Position numbers and translations under genes: made by a program
The notes under the pieces: model-generated
What the model was told of the DNA's origin: nothing
Database searches by the model: none
The model's input: the letters and a program-made list of their open reading frames with translations, nothing else
In this document: positions 6,140-13,387 of the stretch, in pieces
Layout: each line of letters opens with the position of its first letter
Position numbering within the stretch: position 1 is the stretch's first letter
NCBI GenBank assembly: GCA_964589725.1
Contig: CAZPUJ010000093.1
Span: 1 to 19,012 of the forward strand
Source of the DNA: CAYSHJ01 sp964589725
GTDB taxonomy: Bacteria; Planctomycetota; Planctomycetia; Planctomycetales; Planctomycetaceae
Direction: 5' to 3'
DNA length: 19,012 nt

Positions 6140-7402
6140 TCAATCGGAACGAACGAACCGAGCCAACGCATACGGGCTGGCTTCGAGATGTGGCGTGGTA
6201 CTGCTGAGCAACTCGGCGACCAACTGGCCCGTGGCGGGGGCCATCGAGACGCCGAGCATGTTGTGGCCGGCGGCGATCAGCACATTATCCATCGCCGGCG
6301 AGCGGTCGATGATCGGCACACTGTCGGGAGTCATGGGTCGCCAGCCGAACCATTCTTCCTCGATCGACTCCGCGCAGGGTTCGTCGAAATAGTGAGCGGC
6401 ACCGGTCGTGAGCAGAGCGAGGCGGCGGCGATTGAGCGAGGTGTCGTAGCCGGCGAATTCCATCGTCGAACCGAGACGATAACCGGAAAGCATTGGAGTG
6501 ATGGCGACTCGGTCTTCTTCGCAGAGCAGCGGCAGAACGGGACAATTTGCGGGCCGGCGCATGGTGATCGAGTAGCCTTTGCCGGGTTGGATGGGAATCC
6601 TGCAACCCAGCTCGCGATTCAGCCAGGGGGTCAGCGCGCCCGCCGCGACGACGAAGGCATCCGCGGCGATCTCTTCGCGCGGTGTGATGACTCGGACGGC
6701 TTGAGTACCGTCACGAATGAAGCCGGTCACCTCGCAGTCCTCTCGAATCGTGACGCCCTGCCCCGCGAGAACGTGACGCCACGAAGACATCAGCTTGTCG
6801 GGTCGGAGGTGTGCGTCGCCGGGATAGTACCAACCACCGGCAAGACCGTGTTTGAGCGCCGGTTCCAAGTCACGCACCTCGTCGCCTGCGAAGCGCGTCA
6901 TCGACATACCGAACGACGTTCGCAGCAGGTCCACAGTCTGGTCGTGATGTTCCAGCCCAGCGGTGGAGCGAAAGGGAAACAGCAATCCGCGCGGCTGCCA
7001 TTCACAGTCGAATGGTTCCTTGGCCATCAACTCGTCGTACAGCCGCCGCGAGGATTGCAGAAGTGCTTGAATCGCTTGAGCGGAAGCGAGCATGTCGCGG
7101 TCGTTGCAGCGGCGAGCGAACTGAAACAGCCAACTCCACAGTCCCAGATCGAAGCGCGGCTTGATCACAAACGGAGAATTCCGGGAGACCAGCGCCTTGA
7201 GCGTCTGCCCGATCGCGCCCGGAACGGTCAGCGGCAAGACATGGCTCGGTGAAACCAAGCCGCAGTTGCCGTGCGAGCAGCCTCGTCCGAATTCGCCACG
7301 GTCCAGCACGGTCACGCTTTCCCAACCGGCTTTCCTCAGGAAATAGGCGCACGCGGCTCCGATGACTCCACCACCCACGACGATCACTCGGCCGCTATTC
7401 AT
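6140..7402 (-). CDS. FAD-dependent D-amino acid dehydrogenase/oxidase (DadA-like)
   Basis: The 420-residue product is a full-length DAO-family flavoprotein. The N-terminus carries the Rossmann FAD motif VVGGGVIGAACAYFLRKAG (8-26), followed by the acidic residue of VTVLDRG. HGNCGLVSPSHVLPLTVPG (44-62) matches the DadA group, where a conserved segment packs against the flavin. The substrate domain occupies the middle, and the C-terminal WFGWRPMTPDSVPIIDRSP plus NVLIAAGHNMLGVSMAPATG closes the FAD site. Such enzymes deaminate D-amino acids (often D-alanine) or related imino acids and pass electrons to the quinone pool at the inner membrane. Start: AGGAG about nine bases before the ATG. No racemase or transporter gene is adjacent, so the substrate stays open. 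It is probably monocistronic. Confidence 0.85.
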   Translation of the reverse strand: MNSGRVIVVGGGVIGAACAYFLRKAGWESVTVLDRGEFGRGCSHGNCGLVSPSHVLPLTVPGAIGQTLKALVSRNSPFVIKPRFDLGLWSWLFQFARRCNDRDMLASAQAIQALLQSSRRLYDELMAKEPFDCEWQPRGLLFPFRSTAGLEHHDQTVDLLRTSFGMSMTRFAGDEVRDLEPALKHGLAGGWYYPGDAHLRPDKLMSSWRHVLAGQGVTIREDCEVTGFIRDGTQAVRVITPREEIAADAFVVAAGALTPWLNRELGCRIPIQPGKGYSITMRRPANCPVLPLLCEEDRVAITPMLSGYRLGSTMEFAGYDTSLNRRRLALLTTGAAHYFDEPCAESIEEEWFGWRPMTPDSVPIIDRSPAMDNVLIAAGHNMLGVSMAPATGQLVAELLSSTTPHLEASPYALARFVRSD

Positions 7403-7446
7403 CGAAGCCGTCTCCTCGGTTCAAGGAAGGTCGACCGGCAAACTAA

Positions 7447-7561
7447 CCCGAAGCGTAAGCGAGGGAATCCGCAGAAATCCCTCGCTTGCGCTTCGGGCTT
7501 GTATTTCACCCAAGACGCAGATTGAAGAATTAGCCAGCCGTGTCGCTTAGGCTTCGGGTTA
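7447..7561. repeat. Cluster of three CCCGAAGCGTAAGCGAGGGA-type palindromic repeats
   Basis: Copy one (7447-7466) and copy two in opposite orientation (7478-7497) match in 19 of 20 positions and form a strong hairpin with an 11-nt loop. A third, more diverged copy in the second orientation lies at 7543-7561 (TCGCTTAGGCTTCGGGTTA). The cluster fills the intergenic space between the divergent FAD enzyme and secreted-protein genes. It is a dispersed repeat type that I associate with planctomycete genomes. It also sits where both promoters must lie. Confidence 0.85.
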
Positions 7562-7645
7562 GTGTCAGACTCAGCCGCATGTGGTATAACCCGGACGATT
7601 GCAGCGTTCGAGCCCGTCAACAATCAACGCCTTGGAGAACTTTCC

Positions 7646-8437
7646 ATGCGTCGCAGCCAATTGCTCGTGATGTCGCTGTCGTTGGTGGTTTGTGCTGTGT
7701 GCGGAGTCGTCATCGTTTCCGACGGCTCGCGCGCCTTGGCTCAAACCAGCTCCAGCAAGAGCAAACTGAAAACTCCCACCACCAAGTCAAAGGTGGCTGG
7801 CGACTCCAAAGACCTCGACGCCCGCGCCGAGAAGAACCTCGAAGGCTTCCTTGTCGAGTCGCTCAAGCTCGCCGAGGACTACGAACGAGTGGGAAAATTC
7901 GACGAGGCTCAGGATCAACTGCGTACGGTCAAACGGCTCAAGCCGGATCTCTTGGGCATCGACGAGAAACTGAACAAGCTCAACGAATCGTTGTTTGAAA
8001 CGAACGACTTGGAAATGGAGCAGGACGTCGCGGACGGCTGGAGGCCGCGCGTGCATGTCTTCCGAGGGAAGCCGGTGCGTGTGCAGGCCCAAGGCTTGTA
8101 CAAAGTCGTGATGAACGCCATGGCGGACGCGGACGGCTTCCCGGCCAAGGATCCGCGAACCGACATGGCGGCGGGCGTCCGCTGCGGAGCCTTGGTGGGC
8201 ATCATTGTGCCCACCGGAGAATCGGGCGCGAAATCCACTCGCAGCGAATCCTCTCGCAATGAAAAGGACAAGCTCGGCGACCCGTTTGAGATTGGCGCTA
8301 ACAAGGAATTTACGCCAAAAGAAGACGGCGTCTTGCTGTTGAACGTCAACTTGCCGCCGGGACACAAGAGCATTGGCAAGCTCCGCATTCGCCTGTCCGG
8401 ACATATCAAGATGTTGTCGAAGGAGGAACGCGGATGA
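7646..8437 (+). CDS. Secreted protein of unknown function with a possible lectin-like C-terminal domain
   Basis: A 263-residue protein started at the ATG 7646, with GGAG (7634-7637) eight bases upstream. The longer frame from 7562 would begin inside a repeat. Residues 1-34 are a signal peptide (MRRSQLLVMSLSLVVCAVCG, cleaved near ALA/QT). A Ser/Lys-rich linker follows (about 35-52), then a charged helical region resembling a single TPR unit (EDYERVGKFDEAQDQLRTVK, about 77-96). The C-terminal 120 residues contain GVRCGALVGIIVPTG, DPFEIGANKEFTPKEDGVLL, LNVNLPP and GKLRIRLSG. That order resembles the beta-sandwich of PA-IL/LecA-like domains (CGALIG...F.iG...G.L.L.vND...G.l.v.i), but the calcium-binding Asn-Asp is replaced by NLPP. 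Sugar binding is therefore uncertain. Its stop overlaps the next gene's start (ATGA), so the two are translationally coupled. Confidence 0.75.
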   Translation: MRRSQLLVMSLSLVVCAVCGVVIVSDGSRALAQTSSSKSKLKTPTTKSKVAGDSKDLDARAEKNLEGFLVESLKLAEDYERVGKFDEAQDQLRTVKRLKPDLLGIDEKLNKLNESLFETNDLEMEQDVADGWRPRVHVFRGKPVRVQAQGLYKVVMNAMADADGFPAKDPRTDMAAGVRCGALVGIIVPTGESGAKSTRSESSRNEKDKLGDPFEIGANKEFTPKEDGVLLLNVNLPPGHKSIGKLRIRLSGHIKMLSKEERG

Positions 8438-9447
8438 CCCACGTCACCGCGCCGCCGCGAGTCGGCTTGGTGGGTTTGGGCCGGACTGGATCGCACCTGC
8501 TCGAGAAGTTTTCGTCCGGCGGTCCCTTGCGAATTGTCGCGGTTTGGGACGACGCGCCGGAACGGACTCGGTTGGCGAAATCGCTCGGAGTCAACGTCGT
8601 CGCGAAGCGGGAAATGCTCGAGAATTTTGACGACGTGGACGTCCTGTGGTTCACTCGGTCGATTGAGTTTTTCAACGCCGACTTGATCGCGAAGTGTCTG
8701 AAATCTGGCAAGCATATCGTCGTTGAATCACCGCTAGATCTCTCGCCGGCTGATGCGAGGCGAGCATTCCACGAAGCGTGCGAGCTGGGCCTGCGGCTGC
8801 TGGTGCATTGTGCGAGGCGCGAGGAAGAAAGTTTTCGGCGGGCGGTTTCGGTCGCAGCGAGTGGCGAACTGGGAACGATTCACGCGGCGAAATTCGTCTC
8901 GTGGGGTTACGGCCTGTGGCCGAGTGGCGTCGGGGATCAATCGCACCAGCGCGACTTGGAGGACTTGTCGGGAACGATGGTGATACGATTGATGGCTCAC
9001 GCTTTGGATCAATTGCTGCTCTTGGTGCCGCAGCACCCGCATCGCGCGTTCGCAACGGCACGTGCTAGTCCGTTCAAAAAAGAGCCTTCCGCCGCGCCGA
9101 CCGACGCTGCCGCCGCACTTGCGCTGTCGATCGAGTTCGTCGACGGAGCGCGCGCGGAGCTCGACCTCCGCCTCGATAGCCCGGTCCCGTTCCGCAGCGG
9201 ATGGGTGCTCACGGGCGATCGCGGCGGGTTTGCCGAGGCGCGGCGGTATTCGTTGACCGACGATGGAGAAGTCTATGATTCTCCGGTCACGTCGGGCGAA
9301 GCCGAGTTTGATTCGTTCGCTTGGCTCGCTCAGCAGCTTTGCTCACCCGAACGCAACGCCGTCGAAGAGATTCGCGCCGTCACGGTGGTCGAGTTGCTGG
9401 ATGCCGCGCGAAGATCGTTGGAATCGCGGCAAGTCATTGAACTTTGA
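8434..9447 (+). CDS. Gfo/Idh/MocA family oxidoreductase with an ESP in place of EKP
   Basis: The 337-residue cytoplasmic protein has the NAD(P)-binding Rossmann domain VGLVGLGRTGSHLLEKF (10-26), with VAVWDD at the end of strand two. The dinucleotide-fold segment continues to GKHIVVESPLDLS. In active family members that site reads EKP and its lysine helps catalysis; here residues 98-100 are Glu-Ser-Pro. The C-terminal half (from about 120) is the alpha/beta substrate domain, containing LGTIHAAKFVSWGYG and a histidine-rich helix (LMAHALDQLLLL) where active enzymes carry the catalytic histidine. The loss of lysine suggests a non-catalytic or altered role. Translation starts at an ATG inside the previous gene's ATGA overlap, with AAGGAGG just upstream. 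Its 3' end overlaps the convergent EEP gene by 14 bp. Confidence 0.85.
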   Translation: MTHVTAPPRVGLVGLGRTGSHLLEKFSSGGPLRIVAVWDDAPERTRLAKSLGVNVVAKREMLENFDDVDVLWFTRSIEFFNADLIAKCLKSGKHIVVESPLDLSPADARRAFHEACELGLRLLVHCARREEESFRRAVSVAASGELGTIHAAKFVSWGYGLWPSGVGDQSHQRDLEDLSGTMVIRLMAHALDQLLLLVPQHPHRAFATARASPFKKEPSAAPTDAAAALALSIEFVDGARAELDLRLDSPVPFRSGWVLTGDRGGFAEARRYSLTDDGEVYDSPVTSGEAEFDSFAWLAQQLCSPERNAVEEIRAVTVVELLDAARRSLESRQVIEL

Positions 9448-10402
9448 CGACCGATAGCTCGGCAAGCACTATTCGGTGATCGGACAACAGCGAGCCATGA
9501 TGCCTGGCTCGATGAAACTGAATGTGCTGGTTGCCCCATATCTGATCGAGCGTCAGCACCGGTAACGGCATTGGCCAGGTCGGACAATAACCTTCGCCGA
9601 CGGACTCAAACGCGTTGGTCCAGTCAGGCCGCAGTTCGTCGAACCAGACCGAGAACGATGGTGTGTTGAAATCCCCAACGACGAGCGTCGGCGACTGGGT
9701 CTGTTCCACAAGCAGTTCGCTCAAATGCCGCAGCGGCGGTTCGCGCGACACCCATGGATCGCTCGGCAGATCAGCCAGCAACAACGTGAATCGCTGGCCG
9801 TTCACTTGTGCTTTAAGACGGCGAAAACGGCCGCCGCCTCGCAAAACGCCGGCAGCTTCTCGCGTGGCCTGACCGCGAACCAAGACGACAAAACCACCGC
9901 CCAGCGTCAACACTTGATGATTCGGGAAACGAGCCTTCCAAAACTCGGCCGTTTGCGGCAACTCGTCGACCGCTTCGACGAAGCTCAGTACGTCGGCGTC
10001 GAAGTCACGAGCCGCGCAAGCCATTCGATCCCACGACGCCCAATTTCCTCGATTCAAATTCCAGAACCCAACACGAATCGACGTCGCTGGCAACTTGTCG
10101 AGTGTGGAATGAAACCGCCAATCGCGAATCCCAACCAGTCCGCCAAGCATCACGAGCATGACGCAGCCAGCGGCGAGCCACCGTTTCGATTCGCCACACC
10201 ACGCGGCCCATCCCAGCGATCCGGCCAACACCACCGACAACAACTTCGGTGGTGACATGTACACCCATATGGAAATCGGCCACCAACGATCACGCAGCGT
10301 GACATGCCCGAGCCACGTTGCGACCACGGCCCACAAGATCACACGATACCACCGCACTCGTCGAGGCGCACCGGACGAGTGCAGGTCACAATCCGTGGAC
10401 AT
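9434..10402 (-). CDS. Membrane-anchored endonuclease/exonuclease/phosphatase family protein
   Basis: The 322-residue product starts at the ATG 10400-10402; a longer frame reaching 10489 would run into a palindromic repeat. Three hydrophobic segments (about 20-34, 52-69, 76-91) form an N-terminal membrane anchor. The catalytic EEP domain follows: VGFWNLNRGN (111-120, first Asn of the metal site), SFVEAVDELP with Glu143, VVGDFNTPSF with Asp244 and Asn246, and LLSDHRIV with the Asp308-His309 pair. All canonical metal and acid/base residues are present, so it should be an active Mg2+-dependent phosphodiesterase or phosphatase facing the cell surface. The substrate (nucleic acid, phospholipid or phosphoinositide) cannot be told. 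No strong Shine-Dalgarno precedes the start. The gene converges on the Gfo/Idh gene with a 14-bp overlap. Confidence 0.82.
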   Translation of the reverse strand: MSTDCDLHSSGAPRRVRWYRVILWAVVATWLGHVTLRDRWWPISIWVYMSPPKLLSVVLAGSLGWAAWCGESKRWLAAGCVMLVMLGGLVGIRDWRFHSTLDKLPATSIRVGFWNLNRGNWASWDRMACAARDFDADVLSFVEAVDELPQTAEFWKARFPNHQVLTLGGGFVVLVRGQATREAAGVLRGGGRFRRLKAQVNGQRFTLLLADLPSDPWVSREPPLRHLSELLVEQTQSPTLVVGDFNTPSFSVWFDELRPDWTNAFESVGEGYCPTWPMPLPVLTLDQIWGNQHIQFHRARHHGSLLSDHRIVLAELSVVKVQ

Positions 10403-10438
10403 GTGCGATTCCAAAGCGATTGGTCGAACTGATCGCCT

Positions 10439-10502
10439 CGTAGCCGAAGTCGTGAGACTTCGATGTTCCTCGCGGCACCAAAGCCTCACGACTTCGACTA
10501 CG
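10439..10502. repeat. Inverted repeat CGTAGCCGAAGTCGTGAG, copy 1
   Basis: The left arm 10439-10456 and the right arm 10485-10502 (CTCACGACTTCGACTACG) are complementary with one mismatch in 18 positions. They enclose a 28-nt spacer, part of which repeats the arm sequence. A second member of the same family lies at 13320-13370. It stands upstream of the membrane-anchored phosphodiesterase gene. Confidence 0.85.
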
Positions 10503-10559
10503 GGTCAATTAACTTGTGCCATTCACCCAACTGAGTCGTCGATGACGGTGACGCGGACG

Positions 10560-10591
10560 CGTTCCCATCGCTCGACGAGGAACTGGGAACG
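10560..10591. repeat. CGTTCCCA/TGGGAACG hairpin downstream of the S51 peptidase gene
   Basis: CGTTCCCA (10560-10567) and TGGGAACG (10584-10591) form an 8-bp stem with a 16-nt loop. It lies directly after the stop of the minus-strand cyanophycinase-like gene. There is no T tract. The CGTTCCCAG...CTGGGAACG word is, to my knowledge, a common dispersed repeat in planctomycetes. It could serve as a factor-assisted stop. Confidence 0.65.
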
Positions 10592-10596
10592 AAGCC

Positions 10597-11943
10597 TCAG
10601 TTCGACTCTTCCGAATTGCTCGTGTCGCCGTCATTCGCACCGCGACGGCTGTCCTCCGCGGCGAGTCGATGCTCGTACAACGGGCCAGCGATGCGGATCG
10701 CGCGGATGTCGAGATGGATATTGAGCACCGTGTAGTCTTCGCCGCCGAATTCCTCGGTGTACCAACCATTGCTGTCCGGGCCGCGATAAAACCGGAACTC
10801 GAAGCCGTCGGACGGCTGATGCCGCGCGTCGCTGCCATTAAACGCCAAACCGATTGCCTCGCTCTCCTTGTTGTCGATCAGTCGGCCCAGCAGATCGGCC
10901 ACGGTGCAGTTGCCGAGAATGTCGGTGTAGAACATGCGGTGATCGAAGTACGGCTCATAGTTCTCGTCGGTCGGGTCGAGCCTGACATCATCCAATTTCT
11001 CTTCGGCCGGCGTGACTTCGCGCGTCTTCAGGTTGATGTGGTCGCCGCGATCCAGATACGACAGCTTGACGTTCTTGAGGCTGAATCCTTCGGACTCCGC
11101 ATCGCGTGTGGCTTCAGAAGCGTCCAAAATAAGCACGCCCTTGTAGCCGATGACTCGCGCGTCATAGCCCCGTTCCACAACCAACGCTGTGTTTTCATCG
11201 ACGCCGATGCCGAACGAAATGCTCTGCGAGTGCATCGCCACCAACGCCCGAGCAAAACGGCCGCGCACCAAACAATGCTGCTCGACGAACCAGCGTTGGT
11301 CAAGGAACCCCAAACCGTGGTCGATCTCTTTTCCGAAAGTGACTCCGTGCTGCAGGACTTCCAGCGGTTGCGGAGCATCTCGAAACATTACCTGGCTCAT
11401 GATGGCCGCCCCGGCGCTGGTTCCCGCGATGACGCCGCCACGACGATACACATCCCAAATCGCCTTGAGCATCGGTGTCTGATCGCCGTCGTCATCCAGC
11501 AGCGCGTCGACAATCCTGCCTTGCGCTCCTCCGATGAAGTAGACGCCGCTAGCCGAACGCACGCGCTCGACCAATTCAGGATCGAAGACCGCGTCCTGGA
11601 CTTCGCGATCGACTTCGCTCCACGACACGGGAACCACAAAGGCGTCCGCGCCGGCGCGGTTCAAAGTCTGCACGACTTTGGCGCACGCCTTGATCGGTTG
11701 TCCGCTGGCGGCCGTCGGAAAGACGGCGATCTTCGCACCATCGCCGCCCGCCAACTCCACAATCGTGTCCCACAACTCGCGGTCACGGAAACGCTCGGAA
11801 CCGCCAATGATCACCAGCGAGCCTTTCGGCTCCGGCGATTCCTCGGCCACGGCGATCGGTGCGTCTCCTAAGCGAGCATCTACGGCCCATGACACATTGA
11901 CAGCCAGCGTCAGCAGGCACAGCCACACTGAAATCAGTCTCAC
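10597..11943 (-). CDS. Secreted cyanophycinase-like S51 serine peptidase
   Basis: With the GTG start at 11941-11943 (AAGGA about eight bases or more upstream) the product is 448 residues and begins with a signal peptide (VRLISVWLCLLTLAVNVSWA). The longer frame would add 58 uncharacteristic residues. The peptidase core shows KGSLVIIGGSERFRDRELW, IAVFPTAASGQP, GVYFIGGAQGRIVDAL and the nucleophile elbow VIAGTSAGAAIMSQ with Ser176. These are the hallmarks of S51 enzymes such as cyanophycinase and dipeptidase E. FGIGVDENTALVVE is also characteristic of cyanophycinases. Cyanophycinases are usually about 270-300 residues. Here roughly 130-150 extra C-terminal residues (after about 300) form an uncharacterised domain, followed by a Ser/Asp-rich tail. 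It probably degrades a branched or acidic peptide outside the cytoplasm; cyanophycin itself is not proven, and no cphA is in view. It is divergent from the amidohydrolase gene. Confidence 0.82.
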   Translation of the reverse strand: MRLISVWLCLLTLAVNVSWAVDARLGDAPIAVAEESPEPKGSLVIIGGSERFRDRELWDTIVELAGGDGAKIAVFPTAASGQPIKACAKVVQTLNRAGADAFVVPVSWSEVDREVQDAVFDPELVERVRSASGVYFIGGAQGRIVDALLDDDGDQTPMLKAIWDVYRRGGVIAGTSAGAAIMSQVMFRDAPQPLEVLQHGVTFGKEIDHGLGFLDQRWFVEQHCLVRGRFARALVAMHSQSISFGIGVDENTALVVERGYDARVIGYKGVLILDASEATRDAESEGFSLKNVKLSYLDRGDHINLKTREVTPAEEKLDDVRLDPTDENYEPYFDHRMFYTDILGNCTVADLLGRLIDNKESEAIGLAFNGSDARHQPSDGFEFRFYRGPDSNGWYTEEFGGEDYTVLNIHLDIRAIRIAGPLYEHRLAAEDSRRGANDGDTSNSEESN

Positions 11944-12322
11944 AGCCTCATCCTTTCGATGGGAGCGCTTGACCGTTACGAACCCTCGCCAAAACCTCGA
12001 GCAGGGGACGCACAGCCAGCTCTCCTCGGACCACGTCCGTGCGGTTCGGGCGGTTCCTCTTGGAAACGTGACAGAACCACCAAGGGAAGATGTACTCCGA
12101 CGTCCCAAGTGCGTCAATCGGGTTCATCGCATCCGACGAAAACTTGCAATCATCTACGGCAGAATATGCCGATTCGCTGGCCACCGACCGGCTTTGGAAT
12201 CGTCAATACGGAATGTTTTGGCGAGTCGACCCATTTGGTTGCGGCTGAACGCCGCGCCAAGTGCTGTCAACCTCAATTCGCGACGATTGCGGTTGTCGTC
12301 GGAGGCTCCATAGGATGCCCCC
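11944..12322. other. Divergent intergenic region between the S51 peptidase and amidohydrolase genes
   Basis: This 379-bp region must hold the promoters of both flanking genes. I see no convincing ORF: the open frames here lack binding sites and family features. I also see no clear sigma-70 promoter pair. AGGA (about 12313-12316) ahead of the ATG at 12323 is the likely ribosome binding site of the amidohydrolase. No strong palindromic repeat occurs here, unlike most other gaps in the window. Confidence 0.5.
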
Positions 12323-13297
12323 ATGAACAAATCTCGCCGCGAGTTCCTTGAATCAACCTTGCACGCTGTCGGCGGCGCGGTCGCCAGTGGGCTGCTGGTT
12401 GGACTGCCACAAAGATCGCCAGCCGACGATCGTCCGACGATCGTCGATTGCCACACGCACTTCTACGATCCGACTCGCCCCGAAGGAGTCCCTTGGCCCG
12501 GCAAAGACGACTCCGCGCTGTACCGCCCGGTGTTGCCGAAACACTTTCTTGAACAGGCTGCGCCGCTGGGAGTCACGAAGACCGTCGTCGTCGAGGCCAG
12601 CCCGTGGGTCGAAGACAACGCCTGGTTGCTCGATCTGGCCGCGAAGAACCCGGCAATTCTCGGAGTCGTCGGCAATTTGACTCCCGGGAAGCCGGACTTC
12701 GCGCAGCATCTCAAGCGATTCGCGGCGAACAAGCTCTATCGGGGCATTCGGATCAATCACGGTTTACTGAAGAGCGGCCTCGATCAGCCGGAGTTCCTCA
12801 GCGACGTGAAGCGACTCGCCGAGAGCGATCGCGAACTCGACGTCAACGGCGGCCCGGAGATGCCCGCCGATGTCGCGCGGCTCGCCGACAAACTGCCCGA
12901 ACTGCGAATCGTCATCAATCACCTCGGCAACGTGGACATCGATGGCCTGCCGCCGCCGAAAGCTTGGTTGGAAGGCATGCAAGCCGCCGCCAAACATCCG
13001 CGCGTCTTCTGCAAAGTGTCAGCGCTCGTCGAACATGCGAAGCCAAAGTCGTCGGTAACCGACAAGCCCGCGAAAGTGCCCGATGACGTCGAGTTCTATC
13101 GCCCGATCCTCGATGCAATCTGGCAAGCGTTCGGCGACGATCGGTTGATCTACGGTAGCAACTGGCCTGTCAGTGACCGCTATGCGTCGTATCGCACGCT
13201 CTTTTCGATCGTGAACCAATACGTCGAAGCTCGTGGCCGAATGGTGGCGGAAAAATTCTTCGCGAAGAACTCGCAAGCGGCCTATCGGTGGCGATGA
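12323..13297 (+). CDS. Tat-exported amidohydrolase-2 family metal-dependent hydrolase
   Basis: The 324-residue protein begins with a twin-arginine signal (MNKSRREFLESTLHAVGGAV), so it is likely exported folded. The TIM-barrel hydrolase core starts at IVDCHTHFYDP, with the metal-binding pair His44/His46. Further barrel motifs are VVVEASPWVEDN, YRGIRINHG (Arg143), VINHLGNVD (His200) and LIYGSNWPVSD (Asp285). This pattern matches the amidohydrolase-2 group that includes sugar lactonases and 2-pyrone-4,6-dicarboxylate hydrolase-like enzymes. A lactonase of sugar catabolism is the most likely role, but the substrate is not fixed by sequence. The last motif carries the conserved Asp that activates water. 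It stands alone between a divergent peptidase gene and a repeat-bounded dprA. Confidence 0.85.
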   Translation: MNKSRREFLESTLHAVGGAVASGLLVGLPQRSPADDRPTIVDCHTHFYDPTRPEGVPWPGKDDSALYRPVLPKHFLEQAAPLGVTKTVVVEASPWVEDNAWLLDLAAKNPAILGVVGNLTPGKPDFAQHLKRFAANKLYRGIRINHGLLKSGLDQPEFLSDVKRLAESDRELDVNGGPEMPADVARLADKLPELRIVINHLGNVDIDGLPPPKAWLEGMQAAAKHPRVFCKVSALVEHAKPKSSVTDKPAKVPDDVEFYRPILDAIWQAFGDDRLIYGSNWPVSDRYASYRTLFSIVNQYVEARGRMVAEKFFAKNSQAAYRWR

Positions 13298-13319
13298 AGA
13301 ATCGGCACGCAATAAATTC

Positions 13320-13370
13320 CGTAGCCGAAGTCGTGAGACTTCGGTCCGAACTCTTACGAGTTCGGCTACG
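13320..13370. repeat. Inverted repeat CGTAGCCGAAGTCGTGAG, copy 2
   Basis: GTAGCCGAAGTCGTGAGAC (13321-13339) faces CTCTTACGAGTTCGGCTAC (13351-13369). The arms match except for three positions, with a short loop. The left arm matches the repeat at 10439-10456 over all 18 positions. It lies between the amidohydrolase stop and the dprA start and could end transcription of the former. Confidence 0.85.
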
Positions 13371-13387
13371 TCGATGTGATTTGAACG

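Noticed and set aside
6188..7252. 354-codon open frame antisense to the FAD enzyme
   Set aside because: It is a shadow of the DadA-like gene. The translation is arginine- and histidine-rich with no domain.
10669..11871. 400-codon open frame antisense to the S51 peptidase
   Set aside because: The opposite strand carries a signal peptide and an intact nucleophile motif, whereas this frame shows no family features.
12140..12175. Possible sigma-70 promoter (TTGCAA ... TATGCC) upstream of the amidohydrolase
   Set aside because: The spacing is about 15 bp and the -10 box is poor. Such matches occur by chance, so no promoter was called.
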